In this document: piece by piece, positions 11,930-22,290 of the stretch
How the letters are laid out: every line of letters starts with the position of its first letter
Position numbering within the stretch: position 1 is the first letter of the stretch
DNA from: Gnetum montanum
Taxonomy: Eukaryota; Streptophyta; Gnetopsida; Gnetales; Gnetaceae
Reading direction: 5' to 3'
NCBI GenBank assembly: GCA_015680685.1
Contig: MNCI01030368.1
Span: 89,925-153,924, forward strand
DNA length: 64,000 nt
Made by a program: the position numbers and the translations under genes
The notes under the pieces: generated by a model
Seen by the model: the letters and a program-made list of their open reading frames with translations, nothing else
Database searches by the model: none
What the model was told of the DNA's origin: nothing

Positions 11930-12730
11930 TATCCTAGTTCTAATAAAATTTACATCACTTTTTAATATTAATGCTTGAACTTAAAATAGAAAAATGATTT
12001 GAGATAAAGAACTATGAGTTAATATCAAGATTTGTATCAAAGAAAGATTCACCAATAAATGGTAGCACACCTTTTGGATGTTCTTCACCTCACTGCTTAA
12101 TGTTAATCTTGCATTGAGAATCTTTACCATTAGTGTTAATCTTCTTGTTAACACTAGTTTCAATCTTTAAGTTAATAATATTCATGTAATAAAAGTAAAG
12201 GTAGCTCTTGTTTTATTTGGATTCTTTATTTCTATTTGATCATTCTTATTATTAACATTAACTTGATTTTTAATTTCTTCAACTTTGTATTATTTTTTCT
12301 ATCTTCATTTCAACACATTTTTTCTTGAGTAGAAAATGATAATCACTAAATAAATATCTTTCACAATGGTAAAATTTGCAAGAATTAGGAAGATTATAAT
12401 ATGTAATTGGTTGAATATAAGTCATCCAACCTACTTGTAATATCAATTCCTTTTTATGATTGAGAATATTGATTTCCACAAAAAAATACATTTACAAAAA
12501 TTAAAAGCTATAGAAATACATTCCATATACATATAATGGGACTAAGGAAACTAATAATTTTATTATTAAATTTTTGAAAAATCAAGAAAAGATTAAATAT
12601 CTTAATAAAACATGAAACTTTAGAATATTTTTTAGATTGGATATCAAAATCTAAAGTCCACTTACAATTGATCAACACTATATGCTTATTTATAAAAGAT
12701 CTTATATCTAGGGCATGTTGAACCATCAAA
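11930..12730 (-). pseudogene. L1 ORF1 fragment (DUF4283-like and zinc-knuckle region)
   Basis: Minus-strand frames at 12508-12729 and 12279-12491 read NCKWTLDFDIQSKKYSKVSC followed by CFIKIFNLFLIF, then QPITYYNLPNSCKFYHCERY. The first resembles the DUF4283 nucleic-acid-binding domain of plant L1 ORF1; the second resembles its C-terminal knuckle, with degraded cysteines. The same pair of motifs recurs at 27071-27470 (+), and the second recurs at about 58790-58850 (-). Stops disrupt it. Confidence 0.6.
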
Positions 12731-14417
12731 GCATTGCATTATTTAACAAGAAAAAAATAAGAATAATAAATGTCATTAATGACTTGAATATCATGTTTCT
12801 GCATTACATTATTTAAATGAATAGAAAAACTTCAATTGCAAGGCAAGTAATCCAAAATTCGAATGAACACATATCATGATGTAAAATCAGTAACTAGTGA
12901 TTTGTATACATCATCAAGGACAATAAAATCAAATGTTTTAGTTAATCAACATCACTAGAAGAAGATGTCTCAAATTTTTTATCACTAGCTTGTAGATCTA
13001 CATTTCTAGAATTGACAAAAATTTCTAGATCAATAGAAGTAGAAATATCAACATTAGTTAAAGAAATCAAAGGTAATTTAGAATTTTGTATAGGGAAAAT
13101 TTAGAGTCTAAATTCGCTAGAGAAAAATTAGATCCATAGGAGAAACATAAAATCCAATGGAAAATAATCATACCTTATGCATAATAAAATCCTTATCAAA
13201 ATTGCTCTTGTATTTTTGTACTTAGATGTATACATGGATTAATACCATTATGCAGATGACTTATTAAACTAGATCAAAATTTTGTAATATTTGATGATAA
13301 GATGGAATGATATTTATATAGAATTTTATTTATTATATGCTATTCACCTTTATCTCATAGTTCACAAAAGCCTCATGATGATGCTTCATAATTTGTTTCT
13401 ATTTCTATTATAGTAATGCATTGATGGTTTCCATAACTAGTATGATTTATTATTTGTAACTATTTACTTTTTATGCATTTTAATAATGGATACGTTCAGC
13501 TTGGAACTAGAGCCTTTTGGATATGAATTGTTTTTATGTGCCCCTTAGCTTGAATTTCTTTAAATGCCATTTTGTTTTGTTTTGTTTTTGCGTTATATAT
13601 ATATTTGTTTTTGTTTATGTATGCTTTGGTTAATTCTTTTTATCAAAGAACACATCATTAGCCTCATTTAGGTTATGGAATGTTATATATTGGATATGAA
13701 ATCATTTTTTATTTTTTTATATTTCTGTAGGGAGGTGATGGCGTTGGAAACTAAAATTTTTTTTTAACAATATTTACCCTCAAGACATAGTCAAATGAGA
13801 ACTTTGTAACTCAATATTATCCATAACTTAGAGTTACCAAATTAAGAGTATTTCTACTAGGATAACATCTTATTGTTAATCCTTTTTTTACATTTTTTAC
13901 AAATTTTTATTTAATTCATCATCATCCTAGCCTTTTCCCAATAGAATAGGAAATTTTTGTTTAATTATAGCTCCAAAATAACAATGATGTACTAGCCTAA
14001 TGCTAAGACTTTTGATTTGAAAGATCACGTTTGATTCTGGTGGGCAATGCTAAGTTATAAGTTCTAATTGGACTATATATCATGAGGTGTAACCATGTTA
14101 CAATAATTTTAGGGTTTCAATATCCCTCTCCCCACACCTCCCTTCCCCCTAAAAAAATTATAGATCCAAAATTATGCATGTGTGTAGAAATGTTGTGGTT
14201 ATCAAATCCAAAAGTTCTAACATATGTACCATAGGTCATACAATAGATATAATACATTATTACAACTTAATTATGCTTTAAACATAGTACTTTTACCATA
14301 TAGAAAGTAGGAAGAGTAGTTAAAAGTAGGCCAAATTGAGAGATATGTTATAAGTATGAATTCATAGCTAAAGAGATTAAGTTGTCTGCCACAAAAATTT
14401 GCAAATTTTATCATAAC
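12731..14417. other. AT-rich stretch, no gene recognised
   Basis: No coding frame or TE motif could be supported on either strand. The left part may continue the L1 ORF1 upstream region. Confidence 0.45.
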
Positions 14418-15227
14418 TGATGAGTGGCGAGGTACCCCTACACTCAACCATACTAATGCAAGCATAGCATGCACGATCCAGTCGAACTTTGCAGACTAAG
14501 TGCCTACACGCCTTATGAAACACTTAAGGTTAATTATTCATTGTCTTCCTAGACTTACTTGTATTTGTCACAGTGTATGGTTAAGTAAGTTTGAGGTATG
14601 TGATTTTTATGTCTTTTCTGTTTTATCTCCTATGCTGATAAGGTAAAAGGTTGAAGATACTAATTGACTAACTTTAACTAACTAACTAAGCCTTAATTAA
14701 CCTAGCATCAGCATCTGTTCCCACTTATCGTTCATACCCTGAACCAATGCAACCTTGGTTACCAAACGCTAGTCGTTGCTGGGATCACCAAGCGTAACGC
14801 ACGTGCTCGAAGCGGTCGTACTAAGGCACTTAACTAGGAGAGAAGGGTTGAGAAAGATTTAATGAATAATAAAGCATTTAAATGGTAAACAATAAATAAA
14901 AATAAATAAAGTCCTAATTAGCCTATTCCATGCACTGCAAGGTTTATCCAAGAAGTTCGTCTTTATTACCATACACAAACATGTGTTTAGGTACAATATT
15001 TGCTCGAATAAATATCCATTCACTTTGGAGTTCCTGCTGTGGGCACATGGAGAATATTCTATCTCTAGAGGGATCAAACTACCAGAGTTTCACTATGGTC
15101 TAAGCCTAGGATGAGAAACAAGGGAGAGCCACCTCTTATTTATAGATTTGATGACGCACTGCGATATCGCGTACGCGATATCGCATTGGATGCAATATCG
15201 TGGCCCATGCGATATCGTGTCCCATCA
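14418..15227 (-). repeat. 3' LTR of element C
   Basis: Bounded by TGATGAGTGGCGAGGTACCC (left, LTR 3' end) and CCCATCA (right, LTR 5' end), followed by TACCCCCATGACT, the complement of the polypurine tract. It matches the LTR of element D over U3, R and U5, including the poly(A) region and CCTTGCAGTGCATGGA. The TATA box reads CTATAAATAAGAGG on the minus strand (15133-15146). Confidence 0.85.
15161..15184. promoter_or_regulatory. 24-bp perfect palindrome in U3 of LTR C, with two further half-motifs
   Basis: Each half is GCGATATCGCGT or its complement. Further GCAATATCG and GCGATATCG copies follow at about 15192 and 15209. The block lies about 15 bp upstream of the TATA box (LTR sense). D has the same palindrome with a symmetric change (see 60657-60680). 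Confidence 0.8.
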
Positions 15228-16912
15228 TACCCCCATGACTAAATAAAAAATTTTCCTTGAGTTCCTTACAAAATATTGGGAAGGTATGGGATTATTGACT
15301 GAATGGAACTAATGGGATGACATGTGAATGGACCATCATTACAAGACAAGACAAAATTGGTGTTCACAACAACAAGAGTGAACACCTTATTACATTGACA
15401 TCAAGCCTTACTTGGCAGCTGAGAAAGAGAGAGAGAAAGAAGTTTTGCTTTTGCCAACACCAAGACTATGCCTTTCGTTGTCCATCCATAAGCGTGCCAT
15501 CGATCTTGCTCCTTGCATAGCTACTTCAACACTACTCCATTCCAAGTGTTCTCTCTAGATCCAATTCATTGTTTGTATGATTTTCATATGCACACACAAC
15601 ACAATCTTTATATTAGCAAGGGTAAATGAATTACAATGTAGTCGATACCTTGCTTTAGTGAGAGGTCCATTAGCTAAGTTGTGGTATGGCTGATATGGAT
15701 CTAGAGATATATTCATGGCAACTACCGAAGGTGTAGGGGTTAGGATAAAATCGAAAAAATTTGGGTCTAAACCCCCATGACTAAGAGCGAACCTCTGGTA
15801 GCGAGAGAATGGAGGAAAAAAAAGGAACAAGGAAGATGGAGAAAAAGAGACAACTGTAACATCGGTGAAATGGATGTCAAGATGGAAATGAGCAAAATAA
15901 AATGGATTGAAAAAATGTTAGGAAAAATAATTTAACTAGGGCACCAAATAGGAATGTCAGTGGGTCCTTCCCAAAGCAAGCTCATGCCCTTAATGCCCTG
16001 ACAAACCCACATTCAAAGAGTATGTAGGCTCTGGGAATGTCATTTGGAACAAGAGTTAAAGTATTAACTACAAGAATTTACCAAAAAGAAAACAATGTGT
16101 CAACCAAAATATACACTAATGATACAACCGGCAATGAGGTGAACAATGGAGAGAAGGATGGAGAGAAGAGAATGGAACGGAATCCCAAGAACAAGGTGGT
16201 GTACAACCCCTTTTGTAGTTCATGGTTAATGTGACTTAGTAGATCCCATTCCAAGTCTGGCCTCAAACAAACCACATCCAGTGACTTCGCATCAATGTAT
16301 TCGGCCAATCCATTCTCTTGAAGTAATAAGAATTCCTTCCCAAAGATCCACCACCATTCCGACGAAACAAGGAGGAGAGAATGGGAAGCGAGGAGGGCCT
16401 TGGTTAGAGGAAACAACATTTGTTTTGGTTCCATAACTAGTGCTTGTAGCCCAAATGATTATTTCATCTAAGGGGTGTGCTTTAAATTCTCACTATTTTT
16501 TTATGTGTTTATGTGTGAGTATCACACCATGAAAAGACTTTGTTATTTTTATTTGCTCAGCTTCCAATGATTGAGTAACGTTGAAATGGTAAGAAAACTC
16601 AAAAAGAAAACATCCAAGCACTTAAGAGAACGGCCAACACAAATGCATCAAGTTCCCTTGAAGTTACATCCTTTTCAATCCTTGAGTACTTCCTTAGTTT
16701 GAGAAATACCTACTCACCTATTCGTTATAGTTCTTATTTAGAAAGGGACTGTACATTTCCAAGCCGAGCGAGACCATAGAACTTGGTGGATGAATGGATG
16801 AAGTGGACTCATTGCCTGCTATATCAAAAGAACCATACCTTAGTATCAACATCATGACTTAAAGGTAAAAACCAAACATTAGCAATCAATAGGAAAATAG
16901 TTCATACCTATT
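15228..16912 (-). other. 3' internal region of element C (between pol and 3' LTR)
   Basis: Matches the corresponding regions of B (48670-50085) and A (41670-43020), for example 'tagtgcttgtagcccaaatg' near 16439 and 'aaatattgggaaggtatggg' near 15270. A 118-codon minus frame at 16078-16434 ends in a hydrophobic stretch (LPVVSLVYILVDTLFSF). The same frame is recognisable in B with one stop, so an env-position ORF is possible. Other frames in the region share stops between copies, which argues for mostly non-coding sequence. Confidence 0.6.
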
Positions 16913-19570
16913 GGCGACCGTTTGGGATGCAATTTCCAATGAGTATCCTCGAACAGGATTTACATGCTTGCTGGTTTCTGGCAACACCAAGGCCCAAATA
17001 CCTCCAAATAGACTCAGTAGTTAATGTGAGTATGTGTGTATGTTGTTGTGGTGTGTTGTTATGAAAAATGAAATGATTGGGTTATGTGTAAAACTATAAA
17101 TGACTTATCTTACAGAGATTCAACCAACTTTGCAAAGTATTGTGAGTTGTTGAGAGTTCATATTTTGTTCAATTGCCTAGTCTATGCGGTCCTTATAATA
17201 CCTACTTGTAACAAATNNNNNNNNNNNNNNNNNNNNNNNNNNNNNNNNNNNNNNNNNNNNNNNNNNNNNNNNNNNNNNNNNNNNNNNNNNNNNNNNNNNN
17301 NNNNNNNNNNNNNNNNNNNNNNNNNNNNNNNNNNNNNNNNNNNNNNNNNNNNNNNNNNNNNNNNNNNNNNNNNNNNNNNNNNNNNNNNNNNNNNNNNNNN
17401 NNNNNNNNNNNNNNNNNNNNNNNNNNNNNNNNNNNNNNNNNNNNNNNNNNNNNNNNNNNNNNNNNNNNNNNNNNNNNNNNNNNNNNNNNNNNNNNNNNNN
17501 NNNNNNNNNNNNNNNNNNNNNNNNNNNNNNNNNNNNNNNNNNNNNNNNNNNNNNNNNNNNNNNNNNNNNNNNNNNNNNNNNNNNNNNNNNNNNNNNNNNN
17601 NNNNNNNNNNNNNNNNNNNNNNNNNNNNNNNNNNNNNNNNNNNNNNNNNNNNNNNNNNNNNNNNNNNNNNNNNNNNNNNNNNNNNNNNNNNNNNNNNNNN
17701 NNNNNNNNNNNNNNNNNNNNNNNNNNNNNNNNNNNNNNNNNNNNNNNNNNNNNNNNNNNNNNNNNNNNNNNNNNNNNNNNNNNNNNNNNNNNNNNNNNNN
17801 NNNNNNNNNNNNNNNNNNNNNNNNNNNNNNNNNNNNNNNNNNNNNNNNNNNNNNNNNNNNNNNNNNNNNNNNNNNNNNNNNNNNNNNNNNNNNNNNNNNN
17901 NNNNNNNNNNNNNNNNNNNNNNNNNNNNNNNNNNNNNNNNNNNNNNNNNNNNNNNNNNNNNNNNNNNNNNNNNNNNNNNNNNNNNNNNNNNNNNNNNNNN
18001 NNNNNNNNNNNNNNNNNNNNNNNNNNNNNNNNNNNNNNNNNNNNNNNNNNNNNNNNNNNNNNNNNNNNNNNNNNNNNNNNNNNNNNNNNNNNNNNNNNNN
18101 NNNNNNNNNNNNNATAGAGTTATTAGGATCTATTGGGGAGTTATATCGTTGGCCCCTAACTTGACGCTTACACCGTCTTGTTTGTATAATTAAGTGATAA
18201 AACCATGAAATTAATCCAGATTTTGGACCACATGTGATCTTCATACTTGGTTGTAAAGTCGGTAAAAATATTAAATGCTTCCCTAATCTACAACATCTCT
18301 ATCTGGCCATGTGCCAAATGACATCACATCTTCACTCCGATGTAGTCGCTTGAATTTAGGAGCAATCCCTGGGTATGTTGCCATTTTCGATGAAAGAACA
18401 CGATCTTTGTCATCTTGATTCTCCTCTTGTTATGCAATGTCATTTTTTCCTTCACCATCTTCGCGTTCGTTCAAGTCCTTTATCATTAAAAGAGACATGT
18501 CCTTCTTCTTGTGTTACCTAGTACTGCAGGTGCTTGAACGTAGATCCAAATCATCATTATGGCAACATTAGTTTCAACTTCTCTGTCATGCAATTTTTAT
18601 CACACAAAATGTTTCCCACTACACCCTGTTGATCCCAAAATCTCATCCAGATTCACCCTGGTGACTTTGAATCTAAAACCAAGAGGGAAGCCATCCACCA
18701 CTAGGAGTTTGACAGAGAAAAATAATGATCAAATCTAGGAAGAATCAAATACTTTCTTCAAGTATTTGGGTGACCTTTTTTATCCCTCATGACTATGATC
18801 CAAACAAGATTGCTACCATGTACAGGTAATGCCCATTTGTGTTTCTTTAGTGTTTGCTGCAGATTGGCTTCACTTTTGGCCACTAGTTTTTCCTGTACTA
18901 CCTAGACAGACTTCGCAGACACTTTGACTCCATGTTTAATATGATTGTTCCTTGAGTGGATCTATCTCTAAGTAAGGATGCTCAACATCAATGGAGCCCT
19001 TCTTCAGTAGCTGATGGATGGCCTACCCTAGTACAGAGTTAAAATGCCTACAAAGAATCAATGGTATCCACCATGAATGATCCTGTAACTCTTCCTACAA
19101 CTCGCAGAGAAGGTAATATGCCTACCATATTTTCACGTATGTGTTTGCAGGTTTGGTGTTGTGGCAATGTAGATTTGCTGATTGGTGGGTGGCTTTCACA
19201 GTGAGAAATGGCCGAAGTCCAACATTTTGTTTTGTCCCAATCTCAAAAACATGAAACTATCTTCTCTTTCTATGGATACATTCCAATGAGGTGACTTGAG
19301 CACCACCAGATTATGATTCTTGAGCAAGTCATGAAATTAATCATTCAAAATTTGTGTTGCAATTTCTACTCATGACACCAAGATGGATAATTCCTTGTAA
19401 ATGTAGCTACAATATCTAGCATATGCCATTCCAACTTCATGGTCAGTTAACTGTTGCAGAATTCTTCATGGGAAAGAACATAATCCTTCTTGAACAATTT
19501 CAATTCATTAGGATTCTGTACCTCACCATTTGCAAATAAGTCCACCTATTCCATGAAATGGCCAAAATGT
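16913..19570 (-). other. Extra insert in element C, unrecognised coding-like sequence
   Basis: B and A lack this stretch: B goes from CCAAACATTA directly to ACCATCATGAGCACTTATTG (50085-50130), while C has about 2.65 kb between the same flanks. Minus-strand pieces look like protein coding: LVLPETSKHVNPVRGYSLEI near 16920-17000, followed by a GTATG donor-like site; NGEVQNPNELKLFKKDYVLS near 19470-19540; GMAYARYCSYIYKELSILVS near 19370-19430; VVQEKLVAKSEANLQQTLKK near 18830-18900. I do not recognise the protein or proteins. Could be a captured host gene or another TE. About a third of it is an N gap. Confidence 0.4.
17217..18113. other. Assembly gap (897 N)
   Basis: Run of N. Any frame crossing it is an artefact. 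Confidence 1.
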
Positions 19571-19626
19571 GCCAACAATACCATCATGAAAAACACTTAT
19601 TAGATGACAAACTTACAAGATGGATA

Positions 19627-19662
19627 ACACACACACACACACACACACATACACACACACAG
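19627..19662. repeat. (CA)n microsatellite
   Basis: Uninterrupted AC repeat except for one CATAC interruption. Confidence 0.95.
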
Positions 19663-19714
19663 TGAAAAGGTATAACGATGTTGGAAAACAAGAACAAGAA
19701 AATTTAAAGATATT

Positions 19715-19800
19715 TGTAAAACAAAAAGGTGTAAAACAAAAATGTGTAACACAAAAATGTGTAAAACAGAAATTTGTAAAACAAAAACGTGTAAAAAAAT
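19715..19800. repeat. 15-bp minisatellite, unit GTGTAAAACAAAAAT
   Basis: About five to six units with small changes. The same array occurs at 20589-20665 in the second copy, 43201-43250 in element A and 50199-50241 in element B. On the element's sense strand it sits at the 3' end of pol; in B the integrase-side frame reads through it as repeats like FLFYT. Confidence 0.85.
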
Positions 19801-20159
19801 TAAAAAGAACTGAGGGCCCCAAATGATTAGCATAGGTCGCCATCTCCCCCATGACTGAATGGAAAGGGAGAGATCCAAAATAATGAGCATCTATTTGAAT
19901 TTCTTAGAAGTGTCCAACTTCTCCCAATTGATGTTCTTAGATTAAGGGGTGGAAGTTGGCGACACTCATATTCCAATGTGTCTATGCTTCTGTTGTTGGC
20001 ATGAGTTGTTCCCTCAGCTCATTTCATGCATGTTGTTGGGCTACTATCTTGATCAGTTGTCAACCACTGGGTGTTCTCTTTTTGAGTGGTTGCTACATAC
20101 AGGAACCATTGAATGTTATCCTACGGTGAACACCGGTTACATGCAGAGATGTTAAATTT

Positions 20160-20500
20160 CGCATCACCCATGATTCCTGCATGTCATCACCCTTTGAATC
20201 ACTATATGTGATGCATGGAACTTTCTTCTTCTCGATCTTTCCATAAATATTTACCTTAGATATCTCCAAGGAAAGATCGCGGATCCCTAGGCATGCATCT
20301 ATTGTGCTTAGCCATGCCCTTCCCATTATAATTGGNGTTCTATCATGCAACAAGAACAATAAGAGCAATCTAAAAATNAATTTGCTGGATATGACCAACC
20401 ACACATAGTGGTAACAATGTCCTTCACCAATCCAAAGGGAATGGTGATGGACTGGTCGGCTAGCTTTAGTTAAATATTTCTCTTCTTGAGTTGGGGCAGG
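20160..20500 (-). pseudogene. Athila-like protease fragment, copy 1 (element C)
   Basis: Minus-strand frame includes PIIMGRAWLSTIDACLGIRD and SLEISKVNIYGKIEKKKVPC, as in B (53590-53760) and the second copy. The catalytic DSG part lies beyond this piece. Ns interrupt it at 20336 and 20378. Confidence 0.65.
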
Positions 20501-21039
20501 TTCTAGGCTTGNACTTTTACAATGTCTTCTTTACAAATGCTCCTTTTATCCCCCCCTCTACCACCAAGACCCTTGAAGCCTTTTTACNATTTGTAAAACA
20601 AAAAGGTGTAAAACAAAAATGTGTAAAACAGAAATGTGTAAAACAAAAATGTGTAAAAAAATTAAAAAGAATTGAGGGCCCCAAATGATTAGCATAGGTC
20701 GCCATCTCCCCCATGACTAAATCGCTCATATTCCATCCAAAATAATGAGAATCTATTTGAATTTCTTAGAAGTATCCATCTTCTCCCAATTGATGTTCTT
20801 AGATTAAGGGATGGAAGTTGGCGACGCTCATATTCCAATGTGTCTATGCTTCCGTTGTTGGCATGAGTTGTTCCCTCAGCTCATTTCATGCATGTTGTTG
20901 GGCTACTATCTTGATCAGCTGTCAACCATTGGGTGTTATCTTTTTGAGTGGTTTCTACATACAGGCACCTTTGAATGTTATCCTCTGGTGCACACCGGTT
21001 ACATGTAGGAGATGTTAAATTTTGCATCACCCATGATTC

Positions 21040-21640
21040 CTATATGTCATCACCCTCTGAGTCACTATATGTGATGCATGGAACTTTCTTCTTCTCGATA
21101 TTTCCATAAATATTTACCTTAGATATCTCCAAGGAAAGATCGTGGATCCCTAAGCATGCGTCTATTGTGCTTAGCCATGCCCTTCCCATTATAATTGGGA
21201 AGTCCCCTTTGTTGTTGTTAACTTCTATTACTAGGAAATCTACTGGGTATGACCAACCACACACAATGGTAACAATGTCTTCCACCAATCCCAAGGAAAT
21301 GGTGATGGACTGGTTGGCCAGCTTTAGTTGAATATTGCTCTTCTTGAGTTGGGGCAGGTTACAGGCTTGATACATTTCTCATGAAATTAAGTTGACTCCA
21401 AAACCTAAGTTAATAAGAGCCTTATGTGGTTCGTTCCCAGCGACTTGGAGATAGATTAAGGAACTTCTAGGATCAGAGAGTTTCCTAGAAAGGTGGCCTA
21501 CCTTGATCCAGTCGATTACAGTATGTGTTAACATAACCGTATGAGTTAAGCTCTGTTGTTGGACTGAAGGGTGCTCCGAAGCCTTATGTGTTGGAGGAGC
21601 GTACCTAGACTCAACCGCTTGTGGTTGTGAGAGCTTGTCT
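21040..21640 (-). pseudogene. Athila-like aspartic protease and gag-pro junction, copy 2 (element C)
   Basis: Minus-strand frame MYQACNLPQLKKSNIQLKLA, then GLVEDIVTIVCGWSYPVDFL and PIIMGRAWLSTIDACLGIHD, is the post-active-site half of a retropepsin. It matches B at 53600-53920. The region above 21375 (to 21640) continues as the DSG-containing segment in broken frames, similar to B 53920-54130. The match stops abruptly at about 21640. Confidence 0.7.
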
Positions 21641-22290
21641 GGGCTTTTGGATCTTTATTCAAGCATTGTGTACCTGAGCATACCTTATGTACGGCAATAA
21701 AGACAAGCTCTTTGATTCATCCTTGCAGCACTTGAGATTTGTTTTCTTATGCATTTCATTTATTTTATTTTCTTATGCATTTATTTTATTTTATTTTATT
21801 TTATGCACTTTACATTTCTTTTATTAGCATAGCAATTCATTTTGATCAATTAAGCAAATCGTTAAATTACACAAGCATGACCACTTCGAGCATGCATGTA
21901 ATGCTTGGTAACCCAGTAACGATTAGTGTGTGGTAATCCCAGTAGTGTTGCAATGGTTCAAAATGTTTATGACAAGTGGGAACAAATATTGGTGTTAGGA
22001 TTAGTTATAACTTAGTTAATGAGTAATTAAGTTGAATTAGTCACTTAGTTACCTCTCTCCTTCCCTACTAGCGCAAGACATAAAAACATAAAAGCTATAA
22101 AAATTATATGCCTCAAGCTTACTTAACCATATAATCATGACATATAGGTAAGCTTGGGAAGACAACGATCAACCAACCTATCCTTGTTCCACAAGGGCAC
22201 ATAAGCACTTAGTCCTTGGAATTCAACCAGATCATGCATGAAACACTCATATTCATATGGTTGAGCATAGGGGTACCTCGCCACTCATCA
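21641..22290 (+). repeat. Athila-like LTR, R-U5 part (5'-truncated)
   Basis: From TTGGATCTTTATTCAAGCAT through GGCAATAAAGACAAGCTC (poly(A) signal) to the terminus GGTACCTCGCCACTCATCA, this is close to the reverse complement of the B LTRs (47789-48380, 56706-57370). U3 and TATA are missing. It abuts element C head-on, and a LINE begins right after it. No PBS follows. Confidence 0.8.

Larger units (their letters stand above)
19712..21372. repeat. Direct duplication of about 800 bp (19712-20511 and 20589-21372) bounded by single Ns
   Basis: Both copies start ATTTGTAAAACAAAAAGGTG and end near TTGGGGCAGGTT, covering the 15-bp minisatellite, the region left by the pol deletion and the protease. 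Copy 1 ends at N 20512 and copy 2 begins right after N 20588; 75 bp of unrelated sequence lies between. Copy 1 has further Ns at 20336 and 20378 where it departs from copy 2. The copies differ at several bases, so they could be haplotypes or paralogues wrongly joined, or a real tandem duplication. Confidence 0.75.
14418..21640 (-). mobile_element. Athila-like LTR retrotransposon C, rearranged and 5'-truncated
   Basis: On the minus strand the order is gag-protease remnant (about 21640 down to 20590, with a second protease copy at 19.8-20.5 kb), a deleted pol, an extra 2.7-kb insert, the 3' internal region and the 3' LTR (15227-14418). Compared with element B, the RT-RNase H-integrase portion (B 50315-53255) is missing: sequence like B 50300 joins directly to sequence like B 53255 at about 19888. 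The 5' part is cut off at about 21640, where a plus-strand LTR begins. Contains a gap of Ns. Confidence 0.7.

Noticed and set aside
16078-16434. 118-codon minus frame with a hydrophobic C-terminus as a host or env gene
   Set aside because: It lies in the 3' internal region shared by A, B and C. B has an in-frame stop and A has several, so a conserved protein is not supported, though an env-position ORF remains possible.
17084-18244. Long frames of 355-369 codons on both strands
   Set aside because: They consist mostly of the N gap at 17217-18113; only about 40 residues at each end are sequence.
19715-19800. CRISPR-like array of short repeats
   Set aside because: Units of 15 bp are contiguous with no unique spacers, in a plant transposon; a minisatellite.
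19620-19890. Repeat-like proteins (VKQKGVKQKC on plus, FCFTHFCFT on minus)
   Set aside because: Products of the (CA)n and 15-bp minisatellite; no start context or conserved frame on the plus strand.
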